A DNA stretch of 7,956 bases from Opitutales bacterium (lineage in GTDB: Bacteria; Verrucomicrobiota; Verrucomicrobiia; Opitutales; Opitutaceae): assembly GCA_021772595.1 (NCBI GenBank), contig JAJFLS010000682.1, positions 1-7,956 of the forward strand, read 5' to 3'. Made by a program: the position numbers and the translations under genes. The first letter of the stretch is position 1; each line of letters begins with the position of its first letter. This document shows, piece after piece, positions 5,818 to 7,956 of the stretch. Under the pieces are notes generated by a model. It searched no databases. It saw only the letters and a program-made list of their open reading frames with translations, and was not told the origin of the DNA.

Positions 5818-7170
5818 ATGAAAATCGCAATTGTAGGAGCGGGCGAAGTCGGATCGCATCTGAGTGAAACGCTTAGCCTGGCCGACCACGACGTCACCAT
5901 CATCGAGCGAGACGAGCAGCTCGCCCAAATGCTGCACGAACAACTGGACGTGCGAGTGGTCAACGACAATGGCAGCTCCGCCCGAACCCTGCTGAACGCA
6001 GGAGTCAACAACTGCGATTTCTTCCTCGCCATGACCAGCAGCGACGGGACCAACCTAGTATCCTCCTCGCTCGCCAAAGCGCTCGGAGCGAAGACCACCT
6101 TCGCCCGTGTGCACGAAGCTACTTTCCGTGACAACTCCGTCATCAACCACCAGAGCCACTTCGGGATCGACCACCTCGTCAACCCCGAAGCCCTCGCGGC
6201 AGTCGAGCTGGCGAAGCGCATCCGTAATCCCGGGCGCGTGGCCGTAGAGGATTTCGGCCGCGGCCAGATCGAAGTGCAATCCGTCGAAATCCAGCCAGGC
6301 ACCAAAATCGTCGGCATCCCTCTCAAAGAGCTGCGATTGCCCGGCAATATTCGGATCGGACTGATCAACCGCGACTCCAATACGAGCGTCGCCAACGCGA
6401 ATTCCGTTCTTTATGAAGGCGACAATGTCACGCTATTCGGCCACCCGGATTCCATTTTCGAAGCGAAGCCTCTTTTCGATCCACATTCGAATCTCTCCAA
6501 GAAAATTTCCGTGACTCTCCTCAGCGGCAGCGAAATCGCGATTTCTCTGATCCGATTGCTCAATAATCCCCGCTTCAAGATCCGCGTCATCGAAAAGGAT
6601 CTAGAAATCTGCCGATCGCTCTCCGAACGCCTCCCGAATGTGACCTTCATCCACGGCGAAGGCACTTCCCTTCGCGTGCTTGAAGAAGAAGAAATCGGCA
6701 GTTCCGACTTCTTCGTGGCGTGTTCCAAAGACGACGAAGCCAACATCATGACCTGTCTCCAAGCCCACAAGCTTGGGGCTCGGCACACCATGCTCGCCAT
6801 CAATCGCGCCGACTATATCGAGGTGCTCGACAAGCTTAGTCAAACGCTCGGGCTGGAACTCGCTGTTTCCCCCCGCATAGCTACAGCCAATGAGATTCTC
6901 CGCTATATCGGAAAAAAGTCCTATATCGAACTGGAAGAAGGCAGCAAAGAATCGAGCTGCATCATCGAGCTCGGCATCGGCTCCAAATCGTCTGCCTCCG
7001 GAAAACGGATACGCGACATCACCTGGCCAGACGGATGCGTGATCGTGGGCCAGGAACACAACTACAATCCAAAACTGCCCACTGGCGACGACATCCTCCA
7101 GGCTGGCGACTCGATCATCGCCATCATCAGCAAACCGAAAATCAAGGAGCTGCTTAAACTAACGAAATGA
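5818..7170 (+). CDS. trkA: Trk potassium uptake regulatory subunit TrkA
   Basis: TrkA is the cytoplasmic nucleotide-binding ring that gates the TrkH/TrkG K+ channel at the inner membrane. This 450-residue protein has the usual duplicated layout: RCK N1 (1-130), C1 (about 140-220), N2 (about 230-360) and C2 (about 370-447). N1 has an intact GAGEVG loop (7-12) with the acidic end of the second strand at E30, as expected for NAD(H) binding. N2 has LLSGSEIA (234-241) where a second glycine loop should be, with glycines missing, although the acidic strand end (VIEKD) remains. The second site may bind nucleotide poorly. C1 and C2 both show the typical ligand-domain ending (YEGDNVTLFG at 199-208 and LQAGDSIIAI at 427-436). 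Length is close to the E. coli protein. No Shine-Dalgarno is visible before the ATG. The start is fixed by the glycine loop, which begins at residue 7. trkH follows on the same strand. Confidence 0.96.
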   Translation: MKIAIVGAGEVGSHLSETLSLADHDVTIIERDEQLAQMLHEQLDVRVVNDNGSSARTLLNAGVNNCDFFLAMTSSDGTNLVSSSLAKALGAKTTFARVHEATFRDNSVINHQSHFGIDHLVNPEALAAVELAKRIRNPGRVAVEDFGRGQIEVQSVEIQPGTKIVGIPLKELRLPGNIRIGLINRDSNTSVANANSVLYEGDNVTLFGHPDSIFEAKPLFDPHSNLSKKISVTLLSGSEIAISLIRLLNNPRFKIRVIEKDLEICRSLSERLPNVTFIHGEGTSLRVLEEEEIGSSDFFVACSKDDEANIMTCLQAHKLGARHTMLAINRADYIEVLDKLSQTLGLELAVSPRIATANEILRYIGKKSYIELEEGSKESSCIIELGIGSKSSASGKRIRDITWPDGCVIVGQEHNYNPKLPTGDDILQAGDSIIAIISKPKIKELLKLTK

Positions 7171-7231
7171 TGAGTTCGTATCCGCTTCTAAGAGACGATT
7201 TAATAAGTTCGAAAACCACCCCTCATATTCG

Positions 7232-7343
7232 TTGTAGGGTCGGCGCTTGCGCCGCACCGCGTAGATTAATCAAACTCGGCTTTCGCGGTACGGCGCAACA
7301 GTCTTCACTGCGTTACGCCCCGTCAAGAGCGCCGACCCTACAA
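7232..7343. repeat. nested (branched) palindrome between trkA and trkH
   Basis: The outer arms TTGTAGGGTCGGCGCT (7232-7247) and AGCGCCGACCCTACAA (7328-7343) are a perfect 16-bp inverted repeat. Inside, 7247-7261 and 7284-7298 form a second 15-bp stem with one mismatch (C7255/A7290, which becomes G-U in minus-strand RNA). A small hairpin, CAGT-CTTC-ACTG (7299-7310), sits beside it. The whole could fold into a branched multi-arm structure. It begins 61 bases after the trkA stop and ends 64 bases before the trkH ATG. In a trkA-trkH transcript it would sit in the intercistronic spacer, where it could change mRNA stability or the ratio of the two subunits. There is no T-run, so it is not a canonical terminator. 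A dispersed REP/MITE-type repeat is likely. Confidence 0.75.
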
Positions 7344-7360
7344 TATGGACTAATTGGACA

Positions 7361-7395
7361 GTCCATCCGTGTAAATCCGTGATATTCGTGGGTCC
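7361..7395. repeat. short ATCCGTG/ATTCGTG repeat
   Basis: The stretch reads ATCCGTGTAAATCCGTG (7365-7381) followed by ATATTCGTGGGTC. It closely resembles the right end of the element in the tsaD-ctp gap (ATTCGTGTGCATTCGTGG, 3184-3201). It is also the inverse of that element's left end (CACGGATTTCACGGA). This makes it a second, partial copy of the same wording about 4 kb away. It lies 13-47 bases upstream of the trkH ATG, so it occupies the place of any trkH ribosome-binding or promoter signal. Confidence 0.5.
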
Positions 7396-7407
7396 TCAAA
7401 TCTCCGC

Positions 7408-7956
7408 ATGAATTTCGCCCTTGTATCCAGATTGTTGAGTGTCGTCATGCTCATTATCGCAGTCGCCTTCGGTGCCTGCCTTGGCGTCTCCTATATGCTC
7501 GATTCGGAAATCCACCGCGAGATCGCACGCGATGCGTTCACGGCGGCGATCGGCACTTCCCTCTTTTCAGCAGCCCTGCTGTTTTGGGTCGGACGCAAGG
7601 CCTCTAACCGTTTTTACCGCCGCGAGGCCCTGTGCATCATCGGCCTCGGCTGGATCCTGTCCAGCCTCCTAGGCTGCATACCCTACCTGATCTTGACGCC
7701 GGAAATCGGTTTCACGGGAGCGATTTTCGAAAGCGTCTCCGGATTGACCACGACCGGCGCGAGCGTTCTTGAGGACCTGGAGGCGCTTCCGGCAAGTCTC
7801 CTTTTTTGGCGGGGGCTCAGCCAATGGATTGGGGGCATGGGGGTCGTAGTCTTCTTCGTCGCCATTCTCGGTTTTCTTGGAGCGGGTGCAAAGCTCCTTT
7901 ACTCCAACGAAGCTTCCGGCTCGACTTTCGAGTTCGAGGAAAGCCGCGTACAGTCG
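7408..7956 (+). CDS. trkH: Trk potassium uptake membrane subunit TrkH, N-terminal part
   Basis: The gene runs off the right edge after 183 codons, roughly the first third of a typical TrkH. TrkH is the inner-membrane K+-translocating subunit and works with TrkA encoded just upstream. Hydrophobic segments lie at about residues 8-29, 43-61, 74-96 and 129-158. The first pore loop and selectivity filter are clear: FESVSGLTTTGAS (107-119), with the filter residues TTG. The following LFWRGLSQWIGGMGVVVFFVAIL (132-154) and GAGAKLLYSNE (158-168) are hallmark TrkH sequences. The frame is open from ATG 7408 to the last base. The ATG is in the normal family position before the first membrane helix. No purine-rich ribosome-binding site precedes it, and a repeat (7361-7395) occupies the leader. 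Confidence 0.95.
   Translation, partial: MNFALVSRLLSVVMLIIAVAFGACLGVSYMLDSEIHREIARDAFTAAIGTSLFSAALLFWVGRKASNRFYRREALCIIGLGWILSSLLGCIPYLILTPEIGFTGAIFESVSGLTTTGASVLEDLEALPASLLFWRGLSQWIGGMGVVVFFVAILGFLGAGAKLLYSNEASGSTFEFEESRVQS

Noticed and set aside
7232..7343. CRISPR array or tandem repeat
   Set aside because: The repeats are inverted and nested, not direct and regularly spaced.
7167..7382. 71-codon frame starting at the trkA stop
   Set aside because: The ATGATG overlap looks attractive, but the product is mostly a translation of the nested palindrome and has no family features.

Overview
The window is ordinary bacterial chromosome. It carries a compact set of housekeeping and ion-transport genes beside a lineage-marker operon, separated by gaps that are unusually rich in palindromic repeats. 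A PVC-superphylum bacterium is the best guess, most likely a Verrucomicrobiota (Opitutae-like) species. The strongest clue is the pair at the left edge: a Tat-exported DUF1501 protein overlapping the start of a PSD1/DUF1549-type protein. This pairing is very expanded in Planctomycetota and Verrucomicrobiota. The class-level guess is inference from family knowledge, not from a search.

Layout. Positions 1-1663, minus strand: a DUF1501 gene followed downstream by the first 65 codons of a PSD1/DUF1549 gene, joined by a one-base TGATG overlap. A very small possible leader ORF (1660-1806) overlaps the DUF1501 start by ATGA. Positions 1807-2050: non-coding, with several hairpins. Positions 2051-4487, minus strand: tsaD (tRNA t6A synthesis) and, upstream of it, an S41 carboxy-terminal processing protease (ctp). 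They are separated by a roughly 120-bp element with terminal inverted repeats. Positions 4488-4572: short divergent promoter region. Positions 4573-5577, plus strand: a MidA/NDUFAF7-family methyltransferase. Positions 5578-5817: two palindromes. Positions 5818-7170: trkA, the peripheral regulatory subunit of a Trk K+ uptake system. Positions 7171-7407: a nested palindrome plus a short dispersed-type repeat. Positions 7408-7956: the first 183 codons of trkH, the K+-translocating membrane subunit, running off the right edge.

How the genes work together. TrkA and TrkH form one K+ transporter and are adjacent on one strand, though a 237-bp repeat-bearing gap lies between them. Ctp and TsaD share a strand but no known pathway. 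The DUF1501/PSD1 pair is exported and of unresolved function. I see no phage, CRISPR, toxin-antitoxin, RNA gene or biosynthetic cluster. The points most worth a second look are the palindromic repeat families in almost every gap, the shortened SAM-binding region of the MidA-like protein, the degenerate second nucleotide-binding motif of TrkA, and the lack of clear Shine-Dalgarno sequences at most starts.
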